A DNA stretch of 64,000 nt from Simmondsia chinensis (lineage: Eukaryota > Streptophyta > Magnoliopsida > Caryophyllales > Simmondsiaceae). The position numbers were made by a program, and so were the translations under genes. A model generated the notes under the pieces. It was not told the DNA's origin and did not search any database. It saw only the letters and a list, made by a program, of their open reading frames with translations. Shown here in pieces: positions 11,512 to 23,161 of this stretch; the stretch's first letter is position 1, and each line of letters begins with the position of its first letter. The stretch covers positions 10,424,637 to 10,488,636 of the forward strand of contig JAGTTD010000003.1 in assembly GCA_018398585.1 (NCBI GenBank), written 5' to 3'.

Positions 11512-14500
11512 ATGATGGCTCAAATCTATTTCGCTATCTCTGCTTTTGTCCTCAGGATGGCAGCCCTATCGAGCAATTGATGCATCTAGTTTCAATCAGA
11601 CGTTCCAATGGTCTCTGATAGGCTTCAAAGCTTTATTGATCTTGGCGACATCGAGGAGGATCTTTCTTGGATGTCAATGAATGATCCTTCTTCAATATTT
11701 GAACCTTGTGCCCTAGGGCCCATCTTTGATCCTTCTCATAACTTCCCAAGTCTTGAGGGCGTGTTTCCAGATACTGAGCAATCTCCTTTGCTTCGCACAG
11801 CTTCTATAGGTCAATCTTGGGGGTGGAAGGCGCTTTTATAGAGAAGCGGCCCAATTCAAAGGATGGACATTCCTGACTAAGTGTTAGGCCAAATGGGTAG
11901 ACTAACTGACTCTCACCTATGGAGAGAAATGGAAGTAACTTTGCATTTATGAGGCTGTCAGGCTCTCCATGATTCCTTTCAAGTATGAGTACCCCATTAT
12001 GACGGCACTCACCTGTTGTTGTAACATCCGTTACAACGCTTTTATCCTCCCTGAGGGCTTTCTTGGTATCACTGTAGAGGAAATCTAGGAGGAGAGGAGC
12101 TACCTCCTGATTCTTTTATTTTTAATGAGGCTGAAGCTTTTGCCTCTTCATTCTCTTTGACTGACTTGCCAAGTGGCTATGAGTCTTTTGTTAAGGCTTT
12201 TATCAAAAGGAGACACGTGACTTTGGATGAGGGTCCAGGGAAGAAGAGGTCTGCTTCTACTTGTTTTGGTTAAACGAGTTCTTTTTTGGTAACTCCTCCA
12301 ACTCTATACTTAAATTTCTTAAGACCATAGCGATTGACTTGGCTTTTAATATTGGTCCACTGGCTCTAGGACCATTATTGCTGGCCCAAGTGTATGGATG
12401 CCTTAGGAGCATCATAGCCAAGAACTATGTTGTGTAGACAAGAGGACCCTTGTGGTTGATCCAACTTTTAGCCAAAGCTTACTTTCCTAAGCTTTGCCAC
12501 AGAGGCCCCTTTGTCTCCACAGATGAGGGGGTCACCTGTTATGGAGAGCCATTTGCTCGATATGAGGTCTTTTTACCCCATAGGATGGTCCCTTGACCAA
12601 TGCCTTGAGAGGCTTACATCTCCTCGAGGTAGGATTGGGATCTAATGGACTCCCTTCAGAGAGAGGAAACTTGTCCCCTTTGGTTCAAGAAACTGGACCT
12701 TCATTATGATGTCTCTGTAGACATCAATTCTCAGACCTAGCAGGCAATCCCGTGCTCACAAGATCTTTTTGTTTATCACTAGACTTGTCCTGGTGTAGAA
12801 ACTTATAGGCCTGAGTTGTTTGCCATGTAGTTTGGAATGGCCCAAGACATCCCTTTTCCAAATCTGAGGACCAAGAACCTTTGGTGGGCTTAAATGATCT
12901 CTATTCAACGCTCCCAATACAAAGAGATTTTTGAGTCCAACCATGAGTTTAAATCACTTTATGGGCACCCTGTTGTTTGTAGGCATTACCCATGTGCCAG
13001 ACCACATTTGTGACTTGGTTCCAAGCCTATTGGTCCTCTTTAAAGGCCAGAGACCCCAAGTAGTATTTTATGCTTTCACTTGAGCTTGCAGGTCCTAGCT
13101 CGAGAGGAGCTTAGCCAGCCAGCATAAGGCAAACCCCAAAAAAGGCATTGCTACGCAAACAACCATCTCTAAAGCATACTACAGTTTTGTTCCTTAGATG
13201 GCTTAAACAAAGACTGATCCTTGTTCTTTTTATAGATGCAACGGCCTAGAAATCTCCTAGGAAAACCAGGACCAGGAGCTTTACTAGAATGTTGCTAGAG
13301 GAGTCCCCTCCTAGAAACTCTCCACCCGCCCTTGAAGTTTGTGGCTCAAAGAAAAGAAAGAAGAGAGATGCTCCCTCTGCTCTCCCACCTTGAGCCATTC
13401 AAGCAATAGAGGAAGAAGAAGGTGAAGAAGAAGTATCCGTCTCACAGCCAGTGAAAAAGAGAAGAGCCAGGTTTCCTAAACTAGAGGTATTGGCCTTTCA
13501 TAGTTGGTTTTTCTTTCATTCATTTTTTACCAAAAACTATCTCTAACTTGGCTTTACACAACTATGGGAAGGAACAGCCTCAGTTCATGGAGATTCCAGA
13601 CTCTCCATCATAGTAACCTATGCCAGAGCTTCCTTAAGAAACTAAATCACTGAGCTCAAACACTGAGGAAGAAGGAGACATTGCTACTTCAGCTCTGGAG
13701 CCATTTGTAAGTGAACCCCATCGAGCTTCACTCCCAATCCTTTGGAACAAGGGTCTTATGCAAGCTCCATACCTTCGTCTAGGAGCATCCTTCATAACCA
13801 TTGAAGAGATTCATAAAGGTGTGATCTTATTCCTTGGTTCATACATCCTTAATTTCCAAACCATTAGTTAGTTTTGACATACAAGCATTACTTTTCAAAA
13901 ACCCCTCTTGAGGAAGGCAATCCAGTGGTTAAAGTGCCAGTAGAGGTTCCTCGTCTGCTTTTAACTGAAGTTTCAGAGGTAAAAAATAGTCCTTTCATAG
14001 TCTGGTTTATTTCCAAATTTAGCACTTGATCTGACTCTCTTTTATGTTGCCCCTTTCTTGTCACACCATTAAGATTTATTCCTCCCCCTATCTCATAGAG
14101 GATTACATCCCCCTTGGAAAAGCTAGGGACAAGTGGGAGATTGGCATTCCTGGAGATGAACCAGTTATCTCCAAGATTTCAACGACTGAGTGAAATAGCA
14201 CACCTCCCTGTCCTTGCTCTGATCAAGTGAGCCACCCACCAAGAAGCCACTTCTCTGGTGAAGGCCTTGAAGGAAGATCCCAAGGTGCTTCCATTCATTG
14301 CTAGAGAGCTTGAGGCATTGGAGAAGATGTTTACCAAAGTACATTATGAGGTCCTATCACTCTTTCAGAAGAAGCGGTGTCGCCAAGATGCTGTTAGGAA
14401 CCTGGGGCATTCATCTGGCCTAGGAGGACTATAGCTTCTCTTTAAAGAACTCTGAGCAGCTAAGAAAGTCTAGAGTCAGCAAGCCCAAGACATTAAAGGA

Positions 14501-14735
14501 TTAGAGGATGAAACCCATCACTTGGAGGAGAAGTTGAGTCAACTCAAGGAACAATTATCTTCTCTCAAGTAGCAACACACTTCTTAGGGCTCAATAGCTA
14601 AAGAGCTCAAGCAAGCTACCACAGAGGCTCAAAGAACCAATCAAGTCTTTCAAGAAGAGGCACTCTCGTTAGACTAATAGTTGAAAGAAGCAACTAGCCA
14701 ATTATCAGCTGCAGAGGAATCCTTAGTAAGAATTA
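11512..14735 (+). pseudogene. Antisense accessory ORF of the Tat element, plant-mobile-domain-like
   Basis: This lies on the plus strand, opposite to gag-pol, between integrase and the 3' LTR. The longest clean piece is at 11,608-11,841. Further along in shifting frames: EAVRLSMIPFKYEYPIMTAL then AFILPEGFLGITVEEI (12,038-12,085), and FGMAQDIPFPN (12,831-12,863). These resemble two landmarks of plant mobile domain (PMD/aminotransferase-like) proteins: the Fxx...TFxxPxGExxITLEDV stretch and the VxRQFGxxQxIPxP stretch. A Lys/Glu-rich segment (~13,300-13,450) and a coiled-coil-like end (~14,480-14,735; LEEKLSQLKEQLSSLK) follow. Antisense ORFs at this position are known in Tat-lineage elements. 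Introns may explain some frame changes, but stops such as those near 12,070-12,300 suggest decay. The PMD assignment was made by eye. Confidence 0.6.
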
Positions 14736-14895
14736 GGATTTAATTCTTTTGATTCTTTTAAAGAGTTTTTTGACCATATAAGTAACTTGTATTGTTTTCA
14801 TTTAAGCCATGTACTCTTCAATACTTATCAAGAAATATGCATTTTGTTAAATACGTCTCTCAGTTTGGTAGTTTCTTTCTTTTTATCTTTCTAAC
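14736..14895. other. Junction between antisense ORF and integrase
   Basis: This short AT-rich stretch separates the ends of two convergent reading frames. It would hold the 3' ends of both transcripts. I see no clear hairpin terminator-like or coding signal. Confidence 0.4.
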
Positions 14896-16346
14896 TCAGG
14901 GATCATTGAGTTGATCTTCAAAACATTGATATTGAAACTGAGCCCGTAATTCAAAGAATCTAAATTTAAGGACTTCATTAAAAGAATCCCAAATTGATGG
15001 CACATATTTCTTTAGGAGCCTTTCATCATGGCCCTTGGGTGAGTTCTTCCATTTAAGTCTTGGAGCAAGTAAGCATTTACTCCAAATACCTTTATGACTT
15101 CGAATAGGCCCTCCTAATTTGGGGACCATTTCCCAAAGATGCGATCTTTCAGGCTAATGGGCAGAACCACTTTCCAGAATAAGCTCCCCGAGTCGAAAGA
15201 CCTAGGTTTGACCTTCTTGTTATAGGCTTTGACCACCCTGTTCTTTTGTTTTTCTAGCTTGTGAAGGGCACCAAGCCGAACTTGGTCCTAATTAGTTAGC
15301 TCATCCATTATAGCTTGCCCATACTCAAGTTCAGAAAACCTCCCTTGATGAGCTAGCCTAATAGACTGAACTGTGACTTCCATTGGGCGTATAACATCAT
15401 GGCCATATGTTAAGTGGAAGGGAGTTGTCCCAATTCAATCACATTTGGACATTCTGTAAGCCCAAAGGGCATCAAGTAGTAGCTTATGACACTTTATAGG
15501 ATTATCCACAATCATTTTCTTAGTATTGGCCTTTAGAATCTTGTTAGTATACTTTACTTGACCATTAGCTTGAGTGTAGTAAGGGGTTGCATTCAAGATT
15601 TCAATGTTCAAACTCTAGGTAAATTCCTTAATCTCAGCCCCATTGAATATTGTAGCTTGGTCCACGGTGATGGTTTCTCGGACTCCAAACTCACATAGGA
15701 TGTATTCTTTGATAAAATCAATCACATCTTGCAAATTGATGTTCCTATATGGTTTAGCCTCCACCTACTTTGTAAAGTAATCTATGGCCACGAGAATGTA
15801 AAAATGTTTCTTGCTAGAAGGAGGGTTAATCTCCCCTATTGCCCATCCTTTAAAGGGCCATGATTTAACAATAGCATGCACCTCAACTGTAGGGACTCTT
15901 AGTCAATGATCATGTCTTTGGCATGCTTTGCATTCTTTAGTATACTTAATGCAATCATCCATCATTGTTCGCCAATAATAGCCATAACGCCTAATGAGCC
16001 AGTGCATCTTACTGCCAACCAAATGGGATCCACAAACAGGCTCCACCATTACTAGCATTGCTTCGTCTAAGTCTAGACAGTTGAGAAGCACCCCAGTAGA
16101 ATCCCTTTTGTATAATTCTCTAGATTCATCATCTAGATGGAATCTATCAGCTCTCATTTTCATCCTTCCGTCTTTAACATAATCTTGAGAGTTTTTGAAG
16201 TAATCCATCAAGGGTTTCCACCTATCCTCACATTGACTAGTGACAGATTGATTTGTTTCAAAGCAATCCAAGCGGTCACTAGTAATGACTTTGCACTCAG
16301 AACTGAAGGACTTAGTGAATTCAATGTCATGAGTGTTAATGACCAC
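14896..16346 (-). pseudogene. Tat-type integrase, minus strand
   Basis: The N-terminal zinc-binding region is well kept at 16,346-15,903: GSKMHWLIRRYGYYWRTMMD, then KECKACQRH, i.e. the H...H...CxxC arrangement. The core follows toward lower coordinates with VAIDYFTK (~15,790), TVDQATIFNG (~15,680; usually SDNGxQF) and YTQANGQV (~15,580; usually TPQANGQ). The C-terminal part ends at 14,896-15,129. Stops interrupt the core at several points. It sits downstream of RNase H, as in all Ty3/gypsy elements. Confidence 0.85.
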
Positions 16347-16399
16347 GGTTTCTTCACACCAAGTCCTAGTTAGCTTGCACCCTGATGCTAACTGAGTGA

Positions 16400-16790
16400 G
16401 GTCATTGGTTGCTTTATTTTGTTATTGAATTATGTGTTCAAACTAACACCATTAAACTTACTCAATAGCTCTTGCACCATTGAGATGTACTCATTTGAGG
16501 TATTGCTTAAACATTGAAATTCCCCTTTTACTTGCCTTATGATCAATGCCTCATACTCTACCATATTGTTAGAGCACTTGCCAACTAAGGTGATAACTAA
16601 CTTGGTGATGATCACAGTAGGGGATTCAATAACAAGCCCAAACCCAGCACTTAAATGGTTCCTTGATCCATCAAAGTAAAGCTTCCAAGGGATGATTTCC
16701 ATTGAGCTGGTTTGGCTCATAGTCAAGCCTAATGTGAATGTTTGGATGGCCAGCAAAAAAGTCTACTAATACTTAGCCTTTGACTGACTT
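16400..16790 (-). pseudogene. Tat-type RNase H, minus strand
   Basis: The open stretch 16,756-16,430 contains IIPWKLYFDGSRNHLSAGFG and NNMVEYEALI. These are the W-x-LYFDGS...GAG and NN-AEYEALI motifs of the plant-type (archaeal-like) RNase H carried by Tat elements. The first catalytic Asp (in FDGS) and Glu (in EYEAL) are visible. It lies between RT and integrase in the expected order. Confidence 0.8.
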
Positions 16791-17195
16791 TTGTGACACA
16801 TATACCATTTAAAACTAAAGCAGAGTAATACTCTACTTGTTTAATCTCCCTCTCATAAGAGGTCTATCTGGCATTTACTTAAGGAAATCTATCTAAGCAA
16901 CCATGTATATGGTAAATGCTAAGAAATAATGGCTTAATTTAACAGATGCATAAAATAGACATAGAAACAATTTCTCAATAGAGGAATATTTTATTTCACA
17001 TTAGTTCAAACAACGGCTTCAATACACAGCTTGCTCACACCCCTGCCCATTATCTTGTACAAGCAAACAACCAATTAACTCATTAGAAACAAAGAAATAG
17101 ATCTTCAGAGGTTTTCCCTGCATTGGTGGAATCAACACTGGCGGCCTAATCAAGTACTCCTTGATGGCCTTAAAAGCTACTTGGTGATGCTCGTC
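16791..17195 (-). other. Spacer between Tat RT and RNase H regions
   Basis: Read on the minus strand this is the degraded connection between RT and RNase H. Weak RT-tail wording may remain around 17,110-17,190. No separate gene is seen. Confidence 0.4.
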
Positions 17196-18250
17196 CTACT
17201 TGAGGTCTTTCTCAGACTTCAGCCTCAACAGTGGAGAGAATACTTTGGTTTTCCTTGTGACATTTGAAATAAAAACTCCGAGGAAATTAACTTGCCCCAA
17301 GAAGCACCAAAGCTCCTTTTTACTCAAATGTGGTTTGGCCTCTTGAATGGCCTTAGTCTTATTTATGTCCAACTCAATGCCCCTCTCGTGTACCAGAAAG
17401 CCTAGGAAGTTTGCAGTGCACACGCCCAAGGAACATTTTAGAGGGTTCATCTTAAGGTTATGGCTCCTCATTCTAAGGAATGCTCCTCTTAAGTCTTTCA
17501 AGTGTTTGACTTGTGGGATTTTGATTTGACCACGATGTCATCTATGTATGCTTCCATGGTCTTGCCAATGAGATCATGAATGATGATGTTCATGGCTTTC
17601 TAGTAGGTGGCAATAGCGTTTTTTAAGCCAAATGGCATAGCCATTCACTCAAAGGTCCCCACTGATCCAGGATATTTAAATGTTGTTTTGCGGGTACCCA
17701 CCGAAGCAATTATGACTTGGTAATACCCACAATAGCCATCTATAAAGGACAAGACCTCATGCCTTGAGGTTGAATCAATGAGAACATCAGCTATTGGCAT
17801 CCAATATTCATCCTTTTGGCTTCTTTTGGATCTCTAAAACCAATATAGGCTCTAATTTTGTCGTTCTTTTTTATAACAGGAACAATATTTGCCAACCATT
17901 CAACATACCTAACAGTCTATTGAATTTGGTCTTCAAAAGTCTTTCAATCCCTTTTTTGACCAAATCTATTACTTTTTGGTACATCCTTTTCTAGGCCTGA
18001 ATTATGGGCCTTGAGTCTAGCTTGATAGGAAGCCTATGCTCAACCACCATTTTGTCTAAGCTAGGCATTTCATGATGAACCCAAGCAAACAAGTCCTTGA
18101 ATCCTGAAGTAAGGTCAAATACTGCTTCCTCTAATCTTCAGAAAGCAGAGCACTCAGATAGATAGGTCTCATGTCCTCCATTGAGCCAAAGTTGATGTCA
18201 AGGAGGGGGTCTTGAACTTCAATCCTTAAATCTTCCATCTTAGCCAGTGC
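17196..18250 (-). pseudogene. Tat-type reverse transcriptase, minus strand
   Basis: On the minus strand an intact YIDD catalytic box (EAYIDDIVVK) lies at 17,537-17,548. The connection region follows at 17,501-17,196: LRGAFLRMRSHNLKMNPLKC, then ANFLGFLVHERGIE, matching the LRxxFxRMRxHxLKMNPxKCxFGV...GFxVHxxGIE wording of Tat elements. Upstream sequence to about 18,250 carries earlier RT motifs in broken frames. Frame changes beside YIDD show it is not functional. Confidence 0.85.
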
Positions 18251-18846
18251 TGCTCTCAATTTAGATAGCTCTACCTCTTTTTCTTGTATTATTTTGACCT
18301 TGAGGCAATTTTATCAAATGGTTGTTTAGCCTAGAGTTGCTCCTCAGCATGCCAAGCCACGAGCTTTGCTATGCCTGAGGAAACGGCCCTCTAGGCCATT
18401 ACTGGGAGGTCTTAGCTCCTCCAGCTAAGGCTTTCAGTGTGCCTTGATGGTCTCCTTCATCTAAGAAGGGTTCTCAATGCATCCCCAAAAGTTAAAGTCT
18501 TCTGAATTCACATCCACTTAATCAACGTCAGCTTTAGTAAGTGGGTTGTCAATGATGGACATCGTTTCTTAGTGTTTGGTAGACTGAGTAGTGGTCCTTT
18601 TGACATCCAATGGTCCCATGCCGTCTTCACATAACTTTGCGTCAACATAACTAGAGCAAGCCATCAATGGCTTAAGGTAGCCTATAAAAACCTTTATTTG
18701 TAATGGTTCCAGAAGATCAAAAATTGGTGAAGTGAAGAAAGGATACAATACTTGGCATGTAGCCGATCTCTCCTAAGAAAAGATTTATAGCTTGAGGTAG
18801 CATCCACTACAAAGAAGGTTGTTAACTTGCTTAGGCTGCCAACAGT

Positions 18847-19263
18847 TTACTTAATCAGGATGATCCTTTTAGACTTATGGTTGGCCCTAGAAAAGCCATA
18901 GATTGCAACATATGAAGTTATCAAGTCATCTCGAGATTTACCAATGATCCCCAACATACATGAAGGCAAGACATAGATGGCAGTGCCATTATCAACCAAG
19001 ACCCTATTCACCAAGATGCCATAAAATTTGGCATTGATGTATAGAGGCTTGATGTGTTTGTTGGTGGTATTAGGCCCATCAAACATCATCTTCATTATGT
19101 TAGGAGTATCATCAGTTGACTTAGATGTTGGGGTTTTAACTTCAAAAGACAAAGGATCAAGGTTATCGTTGGTAGCTGCCACTTTAGCTATAAGTACCAC
19201 CCAGGGATCTTTTCCTGATGCTATTAAATCTCTCACAAGGCCTTCTTGAGCATTAGTTGCCAT
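18847..19263 (-). pseudogene. Tat-type aspartic protease region, minus strand
   Basis: This 139-codon open stretch contains HIKPLYINAKFYGILVNRVL followed by VDNGTAIYVLPSCML. This is the retropepsin region of Tat/Athila elements, whose usual form is HxKPLYIxxxxxGxxVxRVLVDNGxAxNxLP. The active site reads DNG here, as in many plant Tat elements, in place of DSG. It is open from its first Met near the gag/pol junction but isolated from RT by stops. Confidence 0.8.
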
Positions 19264-20986
19264 AAATTCAAAGGAAAGAAGCAGAATAGTTCTAATATCA
19301 ACTTACTCAAAGAGTGATCCAAATTGCATTTGAGGTTTGTTTTCTTCTTAGAACTGCCATCCATTGGCACATCTTGATCTTGCTTTTGAGGACTTACATT
19401 TTTCAACATGTCCTAGTCAAGAGGCGGGTCCTTTGGCTCAACCCTTCGGGTCTGAGATTCTTCCATTGGTTAGGGGAATTTTTCTTCATGGAAGTTGTTC
19501 TCTATGTCAGACCATGTTGGATTTACACGGTCCAGAGGTTCCACTAAATTGATGCTAAGGGGACTGTACTTCTCCTCATCATCTGATGATCTTTGAGCCG
19601 ACAAATTCTTGGTAAGTTGATCCCACCAAGGTTCTTTTCCTTCAGAGTATGAAAGACTAGTCCATCTTTCAAGCTTCTTACGTGGTTCACCTTTTCTAGC
19701 AGCAGTATAAGGTCTAGACACAATTACTGGATCCTCGAGATCCATAGACTCAATGCATCTACCTCTACGGACTCTGTTCTCTTCTTTAAAGAGCTTAGTC
19801 AAGCAAGTGTTAAGCAGAGCTCTTCGTTACGCTACTTTCTTTCATAGTTGCCCTCTCGTCTGAGTTTGAGTAAGGTTTGAGGGACCTGCAACCTCTTGTT
19901 GGAGGTGATTCCTTCTCCAAACGTTACCAAAACGGACCCTTAAAGGCTAGCGTTCTGACTATCATGAACCCCTGACTGGTGTTCACATCAAGCAGGTGGT
20001 GTTTTGGATTTCTCTTTGGGTGCCCAGTCCGTATGATGATTTGGGCTTTTGAAGTAAGACCTCCAGAAGGCCCAATCGGTGAAACCTTATTAGAGGAAAG
20101 TGGATTCTTCCTTGGGTAAAGGCTTGACTTCTTCATTTCAGACACCAACTTGTGACCACAACCTTAGCAGAGGTCACGAGTAAGACGCATATGCTTTCTC
20201 GATGCCTCTTTCTTAGTGGTGAAGACCGTTTGCCAATGGTCATTAGTGGATATTCCCATGGCTAACACTCGTTTAGAGAGGATAATAGCCCATTCTTCTA
20301 GCTACTCTTCAAGTTAGGGGTCATTGGAAATAGCCTCTCTCTAGGTTAACACCCTGAAGGGGGAAGGCTACGCACATCTGCCCCCTAGACCCCGCTTTTT
20401 ATGGGAGCCCCTAAGGCACTGGGATTGTTGTTGTTGTTGTCTTCTAGCTACTCATCAATGTCAATTTCATATGGAGGATCCTCATCCTTGTCAATTAACT
20501 TGTGTACTTATGTTCCATACACCTTATTTCTCTTAAGGCTTTCTTCTTTTAAGACAGCCATATGTCTAGTGGCACATTCTGCTAGTTGTAGAAGTGTCGT
20601 GAAGTTTTAACCCTTAAACTCTTCCTAAACTCAATATCCAAACCATTCAGGGCTAGCTTGGCATATTCCACTTCAAGAAGAGCTACTGTGCATTTTAACC
20701 TGACTCTCTTGAATCGGTTAATGTAATCTTCCATAGATTCACCTGCCTTTCGTTTCATTCAAGCCAGGTTAGATATGAAAGTTCCTAGGTCCATTCTTGG
20801 GAACTGGGCTTAGAATTGCAAGGCCTTGTCATCCTAATAGTAAATGGAATAGGTGGCAGGCTAACATACCACTGAAAGGCAATCCCTATTAAGGAAGTAG
20901 AGAAGAGCCTGAGTTTGTGATATTGATTGTCAGCTGCTTCCCTACATTGGCAATTAATGTTGGAAAAAACTAACTCTGATGTGAAT
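19264..20986 (-). pseudogene. Tat gag, C-terminal part, interrupted
   Basis: On the minus strand near 20,930-20,830 the translation reads LRLFSTSLIGIAFQWYVSLPP, the gag core signature (LRLFxxSLxGxAxxWYxxLPP). The rest runs through broken frames to 19,264, including a basic stretch at 19,547-19,802. It is cut from its N-terminal half by the copia LTR at 20,987-23,161 and contains a short SINE at 20,308-20,439. Confidence 0.75.
20294..20453 (+). mobile_element. 5S-SINE, short copy, with 14-bp target-site duplication
   Basis: An insert at 20,308-20,439 lies between two copies of TCTTCTAGCTACTC (20,294-20,307 and 20,440-20,453). It holds only the 3' part of the SINE: the AAATAGCCTCTCTCTAGGTTA block, ACCCTGAAGGGGGAAGGCT, a GGGAGCCCCTAAGGCACTGG end and a (GTT)n tail. 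The 5S-derived head is absent, so this is a 5'-truncated insertion. It lies in the Tat gag. Confidence 0.85.
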
Positions 20987-23161
20987 TGTTAGGTTCACAG
21001 TTCTAAACTATGGTCACAACAAAAGGCACCTATTAGAGCACTTAGAATAGGAGACTCTTCTCTCTACCTAAGCCCCCGGTCAGAAAGTCACGCTCTGTGA
21101 CACCTCTCGTGCGAGAACTCCCAAGGATAGGGTTATCTCTATAAATCCCTTTGCTCTAATACCGGTTGTTGTGACGAATTTCAAAAATTCTCCCTAATTT
21201 AAAAAGTTTACGTAATGGAAAGGGTTTAGAATTCATAATTCTAAACTTATGGTTGATTTAAAATTCCTAATTTTAAATCTACAGATTTAAATTCATAATT
21301 TAAATCTACATATCTAAATTCTCAATTAAGATCTATAGGCCTTTTACTAGGTATAATAATGAATACTATAAATAAATAGGAAAGCAAAAAGTAAAAGTGA
21401 AGGAAAATGCACCTGGAATTGCTCCAATATAAGAATACCAGAAAAAAATAATAATCTTCAAAATCGAGACGCCGCGATCTTGTATGCAATAATCTTGAGC
21501 TGCCTAGAGGGTGGACTCCAAAAAAGATTAAATTGAGGAAAGAAAAATTTTAACAAAAATTTCTTTCTCCAATTAGTTCTCCGAAATAATTTCCAGAAAT
21601 CCAAAATAAGTTGTTTTAATTGAATGCCAAACCTCTGGAATAGGTACCTTTATTTATAGTTGTGTACCGAAGAGAAAAAAATATAAGAATTCCGATGTGG
21701 GAATCGCAGTAGTTAAAACTGAAACGCAGTGTTTAATTCAAAATCAATGTAAAACGACGCGTTCTATACAGGGGAAAAATCGCATCCTTTTTGGCTTGTC
21801 ATCGTGTGCCACATGGCACGCAATGATTGGTTCGTGCCCTAAGGCACGGATCCTCCCCAGGTGAGCCCAGTGTGCAACACGCACGCTGGTTTGTTGATCC
21901 ACTAATACGCGGATCGACCCCCATGCATTTATGTTTTGGCATTTTTTTTTGTTTCCCACATGTAAAAATTCATCTTATAAATTTTAATTTTCACAAAATT
22001 ATTTTATTTTATGATTTTTAATTTTTATTTATCTCATAAATAATGTTTGGCAAATTTAAATTTACTCATCTCATGAATAAATAATTCATCTCATGAATTT
22101 TTTAATATTTCTTCAGTGGCAATAAATACAGAGGCTTGTAAAGGGACGTCAGGGACAATTTAAATCTAGCTCCAAATGGGTTAAAGTAATCATCTTATGA
22201 AATAATTTAATTACCATTTAATGAGACTTAATTCCACTAAATAAATCTTACTGCACTCTAAACTTAAACCATTTATTCGATATTTCCCTAATAGACTGTA
22301 TTGATGACAACAACCCCTCCTTTAGATGTCCATGTCAAAGAATAAGTATAACTACTACCATTATCCTTCTCACAGCTTCTCTATTAGTTACCAACTCACC
22401 CTTCACTGAATAATTCATTCATACTTGAACATATTCACAGTATAAATACCAAATGTCAAACGCTTGAAATACTTTGGCCAAAGTTTTCGAACTATTCAAA
22501 TATTTGTGAATCAACTAAGGGGACATCTGTATCTCATAAGAGACTATAGATTCTCTATTGAATACCTGATCCTTGTCACACTTCACGCCGCTACCCAGTG
22601 TAGTTGGGAATTTAGTCGTGCGTTTAGACCTTATTTATGGTACACCAAAGTAACTAACGCTCCATGCACAAGTTCAGAAAACTCTCAGGATATAGAATCG
22701 TCGTTCAAACAGTACATCATGAATCACTCATATTCGATAGTAGTCTAGAAACAAGTAATCAGCATGGTCCAACTCAGTGTACCAATCTTATTAAACACAC
22801 CAACATAACACTTTTGGATCACCATCCACATGACCAAGATAAGTCATCTAAAGTGTCACGTTATAGTATTAGCATACAAGTGGTCCAAACTTGTCTTTGA
22901 CTGCGAGTCTTTCAAACAACAATCCATACCATTTGTTCCAAGTCTATCTGTAGGTTAATCTCATATACCACTTAGAACAAACATGTAAATTATAGTTTAA
23001 GGACTATATCCATCGCATGGGTGTTTTCAAAAAGAAAATCACATGCAGTATAAATGCTTGCTTACACAAATTTAACAAGGAAATGACTAGAACTTCAATT
23101 TTATTCTTTAATAAATAATATTAACAGAATAAATCTAGATTTTAGGACATTATTCCTAACA
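20987..23161 (-). repeat. Angela-type copia LTR (extended form) inserted in Tat gag
   Basis: It begins TGTTAGG and ends CCTAACA on the plus strand, a perfect 7-bp inverted terminus. In element orientation (minus) it starts TGTTAGGAATAATGTCC. About 182 bp inside its 3' end (plus-strand 21,167) there is a second LTR-end-like TGTTGTGACGAATTTC with a primer-site-like CTCTAATACCGGT next to it; that inner end is where the related LTRs at 30,442 and 39,744 stop. No internal element region is attached, so it behaves as a solo LTR of 2,175 bp. I found no clean target duplication (TGAAT left, ATTAA right). Confidence 0.8.
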
